Assembly: GCF_000737695.1 (NCBI RefSeq)
Contig: NZ_JPRM01000043.1
Coordinates: forward strand, 1-53,432
Reading direction: 5' to 3'
DNA: 53,432 nucleotides
From: Flavobacterium hydatis
GTDB taxonomy: Bacteria > Bacteroidota > Bacteroidia > Flavobacteriales > Flavobacteriaceae
The translations under genes were made by a program, and so were the position numbers. This document shows positions 7,473-16,043 of the stretch, in pieces. The first letter of the stretch is position 1. Each line of letters begins with the position of its first letter. The notes beneath the pieces are model-generated. The model did no database searches. It worked only from the letters and a program-made list of their open reading frames with translations, and had not been told where the DNA came from.

Positions 7473-10400
7473 ATGAGAAAACTTTACACAAAAAAATTAC
7501 TTTACTCTTTCTTACTCCTAACCTCTTCTTTCTCTTGGAGTCAAACACTAATTAATTATTGGTCTTTTAATAATCCCGCATCTCTAGCGACTATAACAAC
7601 GCCTAATGTTGCTCTAGTTCCCGGAACTACAATAACTGCCATTGCGGGAGGAACAAGTTTTATTGAATTTAATGGAGGAACAGGTCAAAATTTCGACCTT
7701 TTAAATCTAAACTCTCGTAATAGCGAAGTTTCTGGAACTCACCTCCGTTTTAGCAATCCTATAGGTGGCGCACTTATATTTGCCTTACCAACCACAGGCT
7801 ATAAAAATATAATTGTAAAATTTGCTACACGCCGCTCTGCACAAGGGGCAGGAACTCAAAACTGGTTCTACTCTCTAGACGGAAATACATATACTTCGTT
7901 TATTCCCGTTACTCCAAATAATGGCGATCCGGCATTAGCAACTTTAGATTTTACAACAATTACGGGTGCAAACAACAATCCGAATTTTAAAGTAAAAGTC
8001 GAATTTGTTCAAGGTCCAGGTGGAACTGGCGGAAACAATCGTTTTGATAATTTCACAACAGAAGGAATTCCTAATAGTGGCGGAGATATAAGCGCTCCAA
8101 TTGCAACTATTTTACCCGTAAACGCAAGTACAGCCATTAGCACTACAGTTAATCCTACTATTACTTTTAACGAAAGTATCCGCTTAATTAATGATAATAG
8201 TATCGATAACACTAATGTAGCTGCTTTGCTAGAATTACGTTTAAATAATGCAACTGGCGCTTTGGTACCTTTTACTGCAACAATAAATGATAAAGTTATT
8301 ACAATTGTACCTTCACAAACATTGACAAATAATCAAACATATTATCTAGCATTATTACCAAATACTATCGAAGATTTAAGTAACAATGCAATTACTACAA
8401 CACAATCATCAACGTTTACAACAGCTAGTCCAACTGTTTCATTTGCATCAAACTTTGTTACTGTAAACGAAAATGCAGGAAACTTAAATTTTGTAATCAA
8501 TTTAGGAAGTCCAATAATTGGTTCTGTAGATTTAGTTGTAAAAGGAGCTCCTTTTAGTACCGCAGACGCGAATGATTTTACATTAAGTACACAAACCTTG
8601 CATTTTACCAATTCAAGCGCTTTAACACAAACTATTACAATTCCTATTATCGATGATAATCTAGAAGAACAACAAGCGGAATATTTTGTACTAAGTTTAG
8701 AAAATCCTGTTGGTTTTGCAATTACAGGAACACCTACAGCTACAATTTACATAAAAGATAATGACCGTTTAGCTCCAGTTCCTAACAAAGAAATCGAACT
8801 AAATTACATAGGCAGTTTTGATCCATCTGGGAGCAATACTAGTACCTGCGAGATTGTTGTTCATGATAAAGATTCTCAACGATTGTTTACTACGAGTGCC
8901 GTTGCAGGATTCCTAGATGTAATAAACTTTAGTGATCCTACATCTCCCAAAGTGATAAAATCTATAGATATGAACGTATATGGTGGCGTAACAAGTGTAG
9001 TTGTAAAAAATGGAATTGTAGCTGTTGCATCTCCAAATACAAATGAAGCGCTAAATGGTTCGGTTGTATTTTTTGATACTGATGGTGCTTTCCAGAAACA
9101 AGTAACTGTGGGCGCTTTACCCGATATGATTACATTTTCGCCAGACGGAAAAAAGGTTATGACTGCTAATGAAGGACAACCAAATCTTGATTACACTGTT
9201 GACCCCGAAGGCTCTGTAAGTATTATCGATATTTCTGGCGGAATTGCTGCTTTAAATCAATCGAATGTTACCACTTTACTCTTTACAGCTTATAATGCTC
9301 AGGAAGCTGCTTTAATTGCGTCTGGCGTTCGAAAACTAAAACTAACCAGTACACTATCTCAGGATTTAGAACCAGAATATGTTACTATAAATTCCGACTC
9401 TAAAAAGGCATGGGTAACTTTGCAAGAAAATAATGCTATTGCCGAGATTGATTTAACCAACAATACTATAATTGATATTTGGGCATTAGGAACAAAAGAC
9501 ATCAGTATTCCTGGAAACGGATTTGATGTATCTGATAACAACGGTGAAGTTTTAATTGCCAATTGGCCTATAAAAGCCTTTTATCTTCCTGATGGCGTTG
9601 CCAATTATACTGTTGGAGCAAATACATACTTGGTTACTGCAAATGAAGGTGACGAAAAAGAATATACCGGTTTTGTAGAAAGAACAACTGTAGGCGCAAC
9701 CAATCTTGATGCGACTATTTTTCCTAATGCAGCCGTTTTAAAACAATCGTATAATTTGGGTCGTTTTAGAACTACAAATCTAAATGGGAATTTAGATGGC
9801 AATGCCGATTTTGAAGAGGTTAATTGCCTTGGAGGACGTTCTTTTTCTATTTTTAATGCAACTACCAAACAAATTGTTTTTGATAGCGGAGATGACTTCG
9901 AAATGTACACTGCAGCAAATTTACCATCACTCTTTAATGCTGATCACGAAAGTAATACTGCTAAAGCAAGAAGTCGTGCTAAAGGTCCAGAACCAGAAGG
10001 TATAACAACTGCAAAAATCGGAAGCGAAACTTTTGCTTTCATATCATTAGAACGCGTAGGTGGTGTTATGGTATATAATGTGACTGACCCAAATAATGCG
10101 AAGTTTGTAGAATATAAAAATAGCCGTAGCACATCGGCATATGCTGGAGATCACGGACCTGAAGGTATTACCTATATTGCTCCCGAAAATAGCCCTACAG
10201 GAAAAGGATATATACTTGTAGCCAATGAAATAAGTGGTACGATTACCATCTTTGAGGTAAATGCTAAAAGCTTATCCGCTCCCGATTTTGTTTCGGACAG
10301 CACACCTACTTTTGCATTGTTTCCAAATCCATCCCAAAAAGGAATTGTATATTTTAACAGAACTGCCGATATTCAGGTTTTTGATATAAATGGCAAAAAT

Positions 10401-10508
10401 GTTTTAACTACAAAAAATGCACAAACTATTAATACATCTCAACTTACAACAGGTATTTATTTTGTAAAAACCTCTGAAGGAATTGTCAAAAAAATGATAG
10501 TAAAGTAA
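7473..10508 (+). CDS. Large T9SS-exported protein, choice-of-anchor I type
   Basis: 1011 residues with a signal peptide (cleavage near SWSQ, residue 24). In order: an N-terminal beta-rich domain (about 25-200); an Ig-like Big_5-type domain (about 205-315: PVNASTAISTTVNPTITFNE); a Calx-beta domain (about 316-430, with DDNLEEQQAEYFVLSLENP); a long choice-of-anchor I / beta-propeller-like domain (about 435-930, with SPDGKKVMTANEGQP, VTANEGDEKEY and GPEPEG); and a type A T9SS sorting domain (about 945-1011: FPNPS, LTTGIYFVK). It should be exported through the outer membrane and anchored or released. The substrate or partner is unknown; related propeller proteins are sometimes called alkaline-phosphatase-like, but no catalytic site is evident here. 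Confidence 0.9.
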   Translation: MRKLYTKKLLYSFLLLTSSFSWSQTLINYWSFNNPASLATITTPNVALVPGTTITAIAGGTSFIEFNGGTGQNFDLLNLNSRNSEVSGTHLRFSNPIGGALIFALPTTGYKNIIVKFATRRSAQGAGTQNWFYSLDGNTYTSFIPVTPNNGDPALATLDFTTITGANNNPNFKVKVEFVQGPGGTGGNNRFDNFTTEGIPNSGGDISAPIATILPVNASTAISTTVNPTITFNESIRLINDNSIDNTNVAALLELRLNNATGALVPFTATINDKVITIVPSQTLTNNQTYYLALLPNTIEDLSNNAITTTQSSTFTTASPTVSFASNFVTVNENAGNLNFVINLGSPIIGSVDLVVKGAPFSTADANDFTLSTQTLHFTNSSALTQTITIPIIDDNLEEQQAEYFVLSLENPVGFAITGTPTATIYIKDNDRLAPVPNKEIELNYIGSFDPSGSNTSTCEIVVHDKDSQRLFTTSAVAGFLDVINFSDPTSPKVIKSIDMNVYGGVTSVVVKNGIVAVASPNTNEALNGSVVFFDTDGAFQKQVTVGALPDMITFSPDGKKVMTANEGQPNLDYTVDPEGSVSIIDISGGIAALNQSNVTTLLFTAYNAQEAALIASGVRKLKLTSTLSQDLEPEYVTINSDSKKAWVTLQENNAIAEIDLTNNTIIDIWALGTKDISIPGNGFDVSDNNGEVLIANWPIKAFYLPDGVANYTVGANTYLVTANEGDEKEYTGFVERTTVGATNLDATIFPNAAVLKQSYNLGRFRTTNLNGNLDGNADFEEVNCLGGRSFSIFNATTKQIVFDSGDDFEMYTAANLPSLFNADHESNTAKARSRAKGPEPEGITTAKIGSETFAFISLERVGGVMVYNVTDPNNAKFVEYKNSRSTSAYAGDHGPEGITYIAPENSPTGKGYILVANEISGTITIFEVNAKSLSAPDFVSDSTPTFALFPNPSQKGIVYFNRTADIQVFDINGKNVLTTKNAQTINTSQLTTGIYFVKTSEGIVKKMIVK

Positions 10509-10545
10509 TTGAAGCCTACTGTTGTACTCCCCAGCACAACAAAAT

Positions 10546-10580
10546 AAAAAAGAGTGATAATTAATTTTATCACTCTTTTT
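10546..10580 (+). terminator. Terminator after the exported protein gene
   Basis: AAAAAGAGTGATAA and TTATCACTCTTTTT form a perfect 14-bp stem with a TTAATT loop, followed by G and TTT. Confidence 0.9.
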
Positions 10581-10616
10581 GTTTACACAAAAGTAAAACA
10601 AGTACATAAAACTTAA

Positions 10617-10700
10617 ACAAATTTTTATTATATTTGAGATTACAATTGTTTAAAATTCAGAATAATACAATCTAAATTCACTTCTTACAATTGTTACTCC
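10617..10700 (+). repeat. Leader repeat, copy 1 (before the methyltransferase gene)
   Basis: This segment resembles 11525-11610 along most of its length: both have a TATTTGAG/CATTTGAG element, then CAATTG, then AAATTCA(G/A)AATAATA, and later an AATTGTTAC. The -7 element TATATTTG is at 10629-10636. See the copy before the OsmC gene. Confidence 0.6.
10629..10636 (+). promoter_or_regulatory. Probable -7 promoter element of the methyltransferase gene
   Basis: TATATTTG matches the consensus TAnnTTTG. It implies a 5' leader of about 125 bases before the ATG at 10767. No TTG lies at the ideal -33 distance. Confidence 0.5.
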
Positions 10701-10766
10701 TTCCTCCAAATTCAAAAGAACAAAACAACCTTTTTTAAATTAATCATCATCATAAAACCTACAACT

Positions 10767-11504
10767 ATGATAAAATTAATCACTTTTCTTTATGGAGTAT
10801 TTGCTTATCTTCTATTTCTCATCGCTTTTCTTTATGCAATAGGATTTATAGGCAATTTTATAGTTCCTAAATCAATCGACACAGGAACTGAAACAACCTT
10901 TACACAAGCACTTCTCATTAATGTACTCTTGTTAAGCTTATTCGCACTGCAACATAGTGTAATGGCCAGACCAGCATTCAAAAAATGGTGGACAAATATT
11001 GTTAATCCCGTAATCGAACGTAGCACCTATGTACTACTTTCAAGTTCAGCACTACTATTAATATACTGGCAATGGCGACCAATGCAGGCTATAGTCTGGA
11101 AAATTGAGAATGAAACTGCAGCCATGATTATAAATGGCATTTATTTCTTAGGATGGATTATCGCATTACTTTCTACCTTTATAATTAATCACTTTGATTT
11201 ATTTGGATTGAAACAAATTACTCAAAGCATGAAAAATAAAGATCTAAAACCCGAGTGTACTACATTCAAAGTAATTCATTTATACAAAATCGTAAGACAC
11301 CCGATTATGTTGGGATTTTTAATTGCATTTTGGGCTACGCCTGTAATGACAATCGGACACTTAGTGTTTGCACTAACTACAACCATTTATATTTTTATTG
11401 CGGTAAAATTTCTGGAAGAAAAAGATCTTCGAGAGTTATTTGGAGAAGAATATAAAAATTATCAAAAAAAAGTACCAATGTTAGTTCCATTTATTAGGAA
11501 GTAA
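10767..11504 (+). CDS. mddA: MddA-like methanethiol S-methyltransferase (NnrU/isoprenylcysteine methyltransferase-like)
   Basis: 245 residues with about five or six membrane helices. Features that match MddA are FALQHSVMARP..KKWW (about 57-75), ERSTYVLLSSSALLLIYWQWRPM (about 84-108), NHFDLFGLKQ, the SAM-binding-type YKIVRHPIMLGFL (about 173-186), and the C-terminal EEKDLRELFGEEY.NYQKKVPM. MddA methylates methanethiol to dimethyl sulfide with S-adenosylmethionine at the membrane. The wider NnrU family shares parts of this layout, so the substrate is inferred. It shares a duplicated promoter/leader with the OsmC-like gene downstream, which suggests co-regulation with a peroxide- or thiol-stress protein. 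Confidence 0.82.
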   Translation: MIKLITFLYGVFAYLLFLIAFLYAIGFIGNFIVPKSIDTGTETTFTQALLINVLLLSLFALQHSVMARPAFKKWWTNIVNPVIERSTYVLLSSSALLLIYWQWRPMQAIVWKIENETAAMIINGIYFLGWIIALLSTFIINHFDLFGLKQITQSMKNKDLKPECTTFKVIHLYKIVRHPIMLGFLIAFWATPVMTIGHLVFALTTTIYIFIAVKFLEEKDLRELFGEEYKNYQKKVPMLVPFIRK

Positions 11505-11524
11505 AACTAACATTTAATGCTTCC

Positions 11525-11610
11525 GCAAAATTTGATTACATTTGAGAATTCAATTGCCTGAAATTCAAAATAATATACATAATCCAATTAACTTAATTGT
11601 TACAATTATT
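11525..11610 (+). repeat. Leader repeat, copy 2 (before the OsmC gene)
   Basis: Second copy of the promoter/leader segment found at 10617-10700. The shared order is a TAnnTTTG element (TACATTTG, 11537-11544), GAG, CAATTG, AAATTCA, AATAATA and AATTGTTAC. Confidence 0.6.
11537..11544 (+). promoter_or_regulatory. Probable -7 promoter element of the OsmC gene
   Basis: TACATTTG matches TAnnTTTG and lies at the same place in the repeated leader as the element before the methyltransferase gene. Leader length to the ATG at 11636 would be about 85 bases. Confidence 0.5.
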
Positions 11611-11635
11611 ATTAAACCCATTAAATTCAAAAAAG

Positions 11636-12052
11636 ATGAAATTTACTAGAAAAGCACATGCCAACTGGAAAGGTACTGGAATGGAAGGAAAAGGAACTAT
11701 TAGTACACAAAGTACCACATTAGATAATGCTCAACTATCATTCAAAACACGTTTTGAAAATGGTGTAGGCACCAATCCTGAAGAATTGATTGCTGCAGCT
11801 CATTCTGGCTGTTTTACGATGCAATTAAGCTTCTTACTATCAGAAGCAGGTTATGTACCCGAAGATTTACATACAGAGGCTACAGTTACGTTTGAAGACG
11901 GTACAATAACTCAGATTAATTTAGATTTAAAAGGGAAAGTTCCAAATATCTCCGAAGATGAGTTTTCTAAAACAGCATTAAAAGCCAAAGAAATTTGTCC
12001 GATATCTAAGTTATTGAAAACGAATATTACTTTAACGGTAAATTTACTCTAA
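11636..12052 (+). CDS. OsmC/Ohr family thiol peroxidase-like protein
   Basis: 138 residues from the ATG at 11636, which follows AAAAG and begins MKFTRKAHANWKG as OsmC proteins do; a longer frame from 11597 is unlikely. The two reactive cysteines of the family are present: Cys59 in AAAHSGCFTMQLSFLL and Cys121 in AKEICPISKLL. OsmC and Ohr proteins reduce organic hydroperoxides in the cytoplasm, usually with lipoyl or other dithiol partners. The spacing and the GVGTNPEELIAAAH motif fit the OsmC subfamily better than Ohr. Family firm, physiological substrate inferred. Confidence 0.93.
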   Translation: MKFTRKAHANWKGTGMEGKGTISTQSTTLDNAQLSFKTRFENGVGTNPEELIAAAHSGCFTMQLSFLLSEAGYVPEDLHTEATVTFEDGTITQINLDLKGKVPNISEDEFSKTALKAKEICPISKLLKTNITLTVNLL

Positions 12053-12416
12053 CTAAAAAAGTAACTATGAGATAATGTTTGCGAAAAATGATACACGGAT
12101 GACACGGATTTGTTAAAGCAAAAACGCTGATTAAAACGGATTTTATTCTATTACTTTAAAAATCTGTTTTTACCTACGTTACTATTTAGACAACTATTTT
12201 AATTTCATGATTTTCTTTCAGAGTAATAAAATTAAATAAAAGCAAAGTCCCGCATTACTGTGGGACTTTGTTATTTATGTCTTGTTTTGAAATAGCAATA
12301 CATAAAAACAAATCAACTTATTTCGCAATCATATTCAAAAATTATTATATTTATAACAAATAAACAACCAAAAAACCTAAATAAACTCACTTCTAGCTTA
12401 TTAAAAAAATTCAATT
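12053..12416. other. Intergenic region with repeat copy 1
   Basis: After the OsmC gene this gap contains degenerate repeats (ACACGGATGACACGGATTT around 12093-12111, and AAAACGGATTTTATTC) and the first copy of the hairpin repeat (12171-12275). A near-consensus TATATTTA lies upstream of the first ExbD-like gene. No open frame is convincing. Confidence 0.5.
12171..12275. repeat. Hairpin repeat, copy 1
   Basis: Starts with TACCTACGTTACTATTTAGACAA and ends with a 12-bp hairpin at 12243-12270 (CAAAGTCCCGCA, loop TTAC, TGTGGGACTTTG, one G-T pair). It is homologous along about 100 bases to 13647-13752. No gene ends at this copy on the minus strand, unlike the other two copies. Confidence 0.65.
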
Positions 12417-12947
12417 ATGGAAATCTATAAAAAAGACAAAAAAGTAAGAAGCAAAAAACTAAAAGCACGTGTAGATTTAACCGCAATGGTAAGCGTATCT
12501 TTTTTATTAATTATATTTTTTATGGTTACAACTGAATTGGGAAAACCGAAAGCTATAGATTTAGGCTTACCTGAAAAATATCCTGGTTGGAGTGGTTGTG
12601 GTAAAGGTATTGAGGATCGCGTCCTAACAGTTTTACTTGATGATAATGATAGAATAGTATTTTATAGCGGATTCCTAGAATGGTCAATGGATAGCCCTAA
12701 AGATCTAAAATATGGCAAAGACGGAATTCGTAAAGAATTGTACAACAAAAACAAATCTATTCTAGAATATTCAGCTAACATTGGAAGACCTAATAGAGGA
12801 GCAATTGTAATCATTAAACCTAGTAAAAAGTCTAATTATAAAAATTTAGTTGATATTCTCGATGAAATGGAAATTGCTAAAATTGATACTTACACAATTA
12901 TAAATGACTTTACACCTGAGGAATCAAAATTATTAGCAGTTAGATAA
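12417..12947 (+). CDS. ExbD/TolR-like protein lacking the membrane aspartate (paralogue 1)
   Basis: 176 residues with the layout of ExbD: a basic cytoplasmic N-terminus (KKDKKVRSKKLKAR), one membrane helix (about 21-39) and a periplasmic domain that ends with a ferredoxin-like KNLVDILDEMEIAKIDTYTIIND. In ExbD/TolR the helix carries an aspartate (T-P-x-x-D) essential for proton use; here the same place reads DLTAMVSVSF, with Ser26 instead. The body is otherwise intact, so it is not a pseudogene. No exbB/tolQ or tonB lies nearby. It is followed 40 bases later by a paralogue. It may be a structural or regulatory ExbD derivative; function unknown. Confidence 0.85.
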   Translation: MEIYKKDKKVRSKKLKARVDLTAMVSVSFLLIIFFMVTTELGKPKAIDLGLPEKYPGWSGCGKGIEDRVLTVLLDDNDRIVFYSGFLEWSMDSPKDLKYGKDGIRKELYNKNKSILEYSANIGRPNRGAIVIIKPSKKSNYKNLVDILDEMEIAKIDTYTIINDFTPEESKLLAVR

Positions 12948-12987
12948 TCTCCTAATTTTATAATACATTCATTTTAATCTACTAGTT

Positions 12988-13530
12988 ATGGAAATCTATA
13001 AAAAAGACAAAAAAGTAAGAAGCAAAAAACTGAAAGCAAAAGTAGATTTAACTGCCATGGTAAGTGTTTCCTTTTTATTAATTATATTTTTTATGGTTAC
13101 GACTGAATTGGGTAAACCGAAAATCATGAGTTTAAGCTTACCTGAGAAAGATTTCGATGAAGAAGAGCACCGCGTTATCAACTGTGGTGCAGATATGAGC
13201 CGCATTATAACCATTTTACTAGATGATAATGATAAAATTATTAGCTATTCCGGTCTTTTATTTACTCCGATAACTGGTCCAAAAGAATTAAATTATGGAA
13301 AGAACGGAATCCGTCAAGAACTTTTTAATAGAAATAAAACTATTTTGGAATATTCAGCAGCAATTGGAAAGCCAAAAATTGGTCCAATTGTAATTATAAA
13401 ACCAAGCAAAAAATCAAATTATAAAAATTTAGTTGATATTTTGGACGAAATGGCAATTGCTAAAATTGAAACCTATGCAATTGTAAATGATTTTACACCT
13501 GAGGAATCAGAATTGTTGGCAGTCAACTAA
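12988..13530 (+). CDS. ExbD/TolR-like protein lacking the membrane aspartate (paralogue 2)
   Basis: 180 residues, a tandem duplicate of the preceding gene. The first about 45 codons are almost identical even at DNA level, while the middle part (about 50-95) has diverged and contains its own cysteine (INCGADMSR). The membrane helix again reads DLTAMVSVSF, so the proton-carrying aspartate is absent here too, which indicates that the change predates the duplication or is selected. The C-terminus (KNLVDILDEMAIAKIETYAIVND) matches paralogue 1. The two genes are probably cotranscribed (40-base gap). Membrane-anchored periplasmic domain; role unknown. Confidence 0.85.
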   Translation: MEIYKKDKKVRSKKLKAKVDLTAMVSVSFLLIIFFMVTTELGKPKIMSLSLPEKDFDEEEHRVINCGADMSRIITILLDDNDKIISYSGLLFTPITGPKELNYGKNGIRQELFNRNKTILEYSAAIGKPKIGPIVIIKPSKKSNYKNLVDILDEMAIAKIETYAIVNDFTPEESELLAVN

Positions 13531-13646
13531 AACTTAATATAGCAAACGGTGATTCTTGTGGTGATTCTTCGTCCCTCAGAAAGACAAGTTTAAAGTTAAA
13601 ACAAAATCCGTTATACTCTACGACTTTGCTTTAGTAAATCCATATC

Positions 13647-13752
13647 ATCCACGTTACTATATAGACAAACTTTCAAACTCTACGACCTTTATCAGAGTGA
13701 TAAAAATTGAGCATAAAAAAAGTCCCACATTACTGTGGGACTTTCTATATTC
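13647..13752. repeat. Hairpin repeat, copy 2
   Basis: Starts ATCCACGTTACTATATAGACAA and ends in a perfect 11-bp hairpin (AAAGTCCCACA 13719-13729, loop TTAC, TGTGGGACTTT 13734-13744). Homologous along its length to 12171-12275. Confidence 0.7.
13719..13744 (-). terminator. Terminator of the leucine-rich-repeat gene
   Basis: The hairpin of repeat copy 2; read on the minus strand the stem is followed by a T run (the A run at 13715-13721). It lies 23 bases past the stop of the gene at 13767-15884. Confidence 0.8.
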
Positions 13753-13766
13753 TGGAAAACTAAAAA

Positions 13767-15884
13767 TTACTTTTTAATAAACTTAGTACTTGAATTTCCT
13801 TTATCCGATTTTATTTTTATAAAGTAATTACCTGTTCTAAGATTCGAAACATCTATTGTAGAAACCGACTTTGCATTTGGAATAGCAATTACTAATTGTC
13901 CTAAAACATCATAAACAGCAATCGATTGTACTTCGATATTCTTTGCATTGGTTATATTTAAAACCTCATTTGCAGGATTAGGAAATACTGTAAAATAATT
14001 TAAAAACTCGAAATCCTGAGTTCCTAATGTTGTTTGAAATGTAGAAATTGCTTTATTGGTTAGAATTGGAAAATTATAATCGAAATAAATATTTGCCTCG
14101 TTCATAAATGAATCTCCTACCTTTAATGTTGGTTTTGTTTTAATTTTGAAAGCAACATAACCATCATTATTAGCATTATCAAAAGGAAGATTGATATTCT
14201 CAAAAATGAATTCTACTTTGTTTGTTCCTGAAATTTTGGTTACAAAAGGATGACTTGAACTCGTTGGAATTAAAGTTGAAATATCAAATTTAGATAAATC
14301 AATCATATCTTTTACAACGATATTTTGCGCAAGATATGTTCCTGTATTTTCAAAACGAATCATATAATGTACATACTCGCCTATTAGACTTGGTGTAATA
14401 ACTGAACCCTCTAAACACGTTTTGTCGTTTGGATCATAAGAACCTACGACTGTTTGATTTAAAGTGAATGCATTATCAGTTGGAGTTTCGTCTACGTTTT
14501 GTGATGCTATTGTTGTTACAAATTTTAATATATCACCATTGTTTACTGCAGGTATTTCCATTGGCGAATTTAAATTTAATGTAAAACTAATTTCTTTAGT
14601 CTCAAATGGTTTTAAATTAGAAAAAATCCAGGATAAGTTACCTTCAGTTTGAGTAGAAACTATAGGACTAGCAACAACCAAATCCAAAACCGCATCTTTA
14701 AATTGTAAATTAATTGTCCCGTTTTCTATTCTATTTCCTTTGTTTTTATAGATGATTTTATAATTAGAGTCAAATCCTGGTCTGGCAGAATTAATAGGAA
14801 CAACTATTACTTCAACATCATGTTTGTCAAAATTAGAAACACAGAAATTTTGAATAAACGGACTAGTTTGCGTTGAAAAATTAACTGTGATATTTTGAGG
14901 AGTTATAGAAAAATAGTTTGGATTTTCTAGTAGTGGTGTTAGTGTGTATTCTCCAGCTTGCACAGGAATATAATAGGATCCAAAATTGTTTGCAAATAGT
15001 GTTTGTGTAGAAGTACCATCAGTTAATAAGTATTTGGAATATGGAATAAAATTATCATCACTATCACAACCGTCATTTAAAAAATCTAATTTTTGACTAC
15101 CTTCAATAGTATAAAACGTACCTCCAGGTGTAAAACTACAATAAGTATTTACATGACAATTTGGTAAATTTGAAGTCTCCTTTTGAACCAACGATAAATC
15201 TTCTTCATCTGCACATATATATCTTAAATATCGTTCCCCATTACGAATAGATAAATTCACCCAATTTTTGGTGTTGCCATTTTTAATATTTAAAAATTCT
15301 AATTTATTATAAAAAGATACTAACCAATTTAAATTTGGGCAATTTGACACATCTAATGAAGTAAGTTCATTAAGTTGGCAAGAAATATTTTCTAAGCTTA
15401 CATTTTTCGAAACATTTAACAGGGTTAAATTATCAGATATACAAGTAAGTGTTTTTAAATTAATTAAATTAGATAAATTAATTTCATTCAAACCAGTATT
15501 GTTATTCATTTGAAATTGCACTAAACTTGGAATTGAGTTAACTTCAGATAAATTTGATATTTTATTATAATGGCAAAAAAGTGTATGCAAATTACTAAAA
15601 TACGATAAGCCTGTTAAATCAGTAATATTTGCATTAGAGATATCTAATGACTTAATTAATAATGCTTCACTAATTTGAATTTCACCATCATTATTTGTAT
15701 CAATCTTATTGTAATAAGTCGGATATCCTGGATTAAAATATTGTATCGATGCAACCGGTACAGTATTTCCGTTAGTTGCAGTTAAAAGTTTTGCTTTTAA
15801 GTTAGCATCAGGAAAATTAATAACCTGTGCACTCAATCCATTAAAAATGCATAAAGTTAGAATTAAAAAGTAGATTTTCTTCAT
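13767..15884 (-). CDS. T9SS-exported leucine-rich-repeat protein with DUF7619-type domain
   Basis: 705 residues from the ATG at 15884 (MKKIYFLILTLCIFNGLSAQ, a signal peptide). A longer frame from 15929 would begin upstream of the promoter and is rejected. After an EF-hand-like KIDTNNDGEIQISEA (about 60-75) come internalin-like leucine-rich repeats (about 78-220: LISLDISNANITDLTGL-like units, LTSLDVSNCPNLNWL). Then comes a beta-rich region, a conserved domain starting SYDPNDK (about 480-620, DUF7619 type, with FENTGTYLAQNIVVKD and NEANIYFDYNFPI), and a type A T9SS sorting domain (FPNPANEVLNI, LRTGNYFIKI). It is probably a surface adhesin or binding protein. The partner is unknown. Confidence 0.88.
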   Translation of the reverse strand: MKKIYFLILTLCIFNGLSAQVINFPDANLKAKLLTATNGNTVPVASIQYFNPGYPTYYNKIDTNNDGEIQISEALLIKSLDISNANITDLTGLSYFSNLHTLFCHYNKISNLSEVNSIPSLVQFQMNNNTGLNEINLSNLINLKTLTCISDNLTLLNVSKNVSLENISCQLNELTSLDVSNCPNLNWLVSFYNKLEFLNIKNGNTKNWVNLSIRNGERYLRYICADEEDLSLVQKETSNLPNCHVNTYCSFTPGGTFYTIEGSQKLDFLNDGCDSDDNFIPYSKYLLTDGTSTQTLFANNFGSYYIPVQAGEYTLTPLLENPNYFSITPQNITVNFSTQTSPFIQNFCVSNFDKHDVEVIVVPINSARPGFDSNYKIIYKNKGNRIENGTINLQFKDAVLDLVVASPIVSTQTEGNLSWIFSNLKPFETKEISFTLNLNSPMEIPAVNNGDILKFVTTIASQNVDETPTDNAFTLNQTVVGSYDPNDKTCLEGSVITPSLIGEYVHYMIRFENTGTYLAQNIVVKDMIDLSKFDISTLIPTSSSHPFVTKISGTNKVEFIFENINLPFDNANNDGYVAFKIKTKPTLKVGDSFMNEANIYFDYNFPILTNKAISTFQTTLGTQDFEFLNYFTVFPNPANEVLNITNAKNIEVQSIAVYDVLGQLVIAIPNAKSVSTIDVSNLRTGNYFIKIKSDKGNSSTKFIKK

Positions 15885-15886
15885 AT

Positions 15887-15910
15887 AGTTATTTTTGAAC
15901 AAAAATAACT
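15887..15910. promoter_or_regulatory. Palindrome over the -7 region
   Basis: AGTTATTTTTG (15887-15897) and CAAAAATAACT (15900-15910) are perfect inverted copies around AA. The palindrome overlaps the -7 element of the leucine-rich-repeat gene, so it could be an operator, or an early hairpin in the leader. Inference only. Confidence 0.4.
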
Positions 15911-15929
15911 TTTTAAGACAATAACACAA
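15900..15929 (-). promoter_or_regulatory. Promoter of the leucine-rich-repeat gene
   Basis: On the minus strand TTG (15929-15927) is separated by 19 bases from TATTTTTG (15907-15900), a full match to the Bacteroidota pattern TTG-N17-23-TAnnTTTG. The start codon at 15884 follows 15 bases later. Confidence 0.65.
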
Positions 15930-16043
15930 CTTTTTTTGTTAAAATAAACCAAATAAATCACATTACTTACTAAACACCAAGAATCCTAAGTTATAGTCCA
16001 CGTTATTATTTAAATAATGATATTCTAATGAAAATGATTCTTA

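Noticed and set aside
9605..9910. 101-codon frame antisense to the large exported protein
   Set aside because: Shadow frame without independent start signals or a recognisable product.
12417..13530. The two ExbD-like genes as a working TonB/Tol motor part
   Set aside because: The essential membrane aspartate is absent in both and no ExbB/TolQ partner is encoded nearby.
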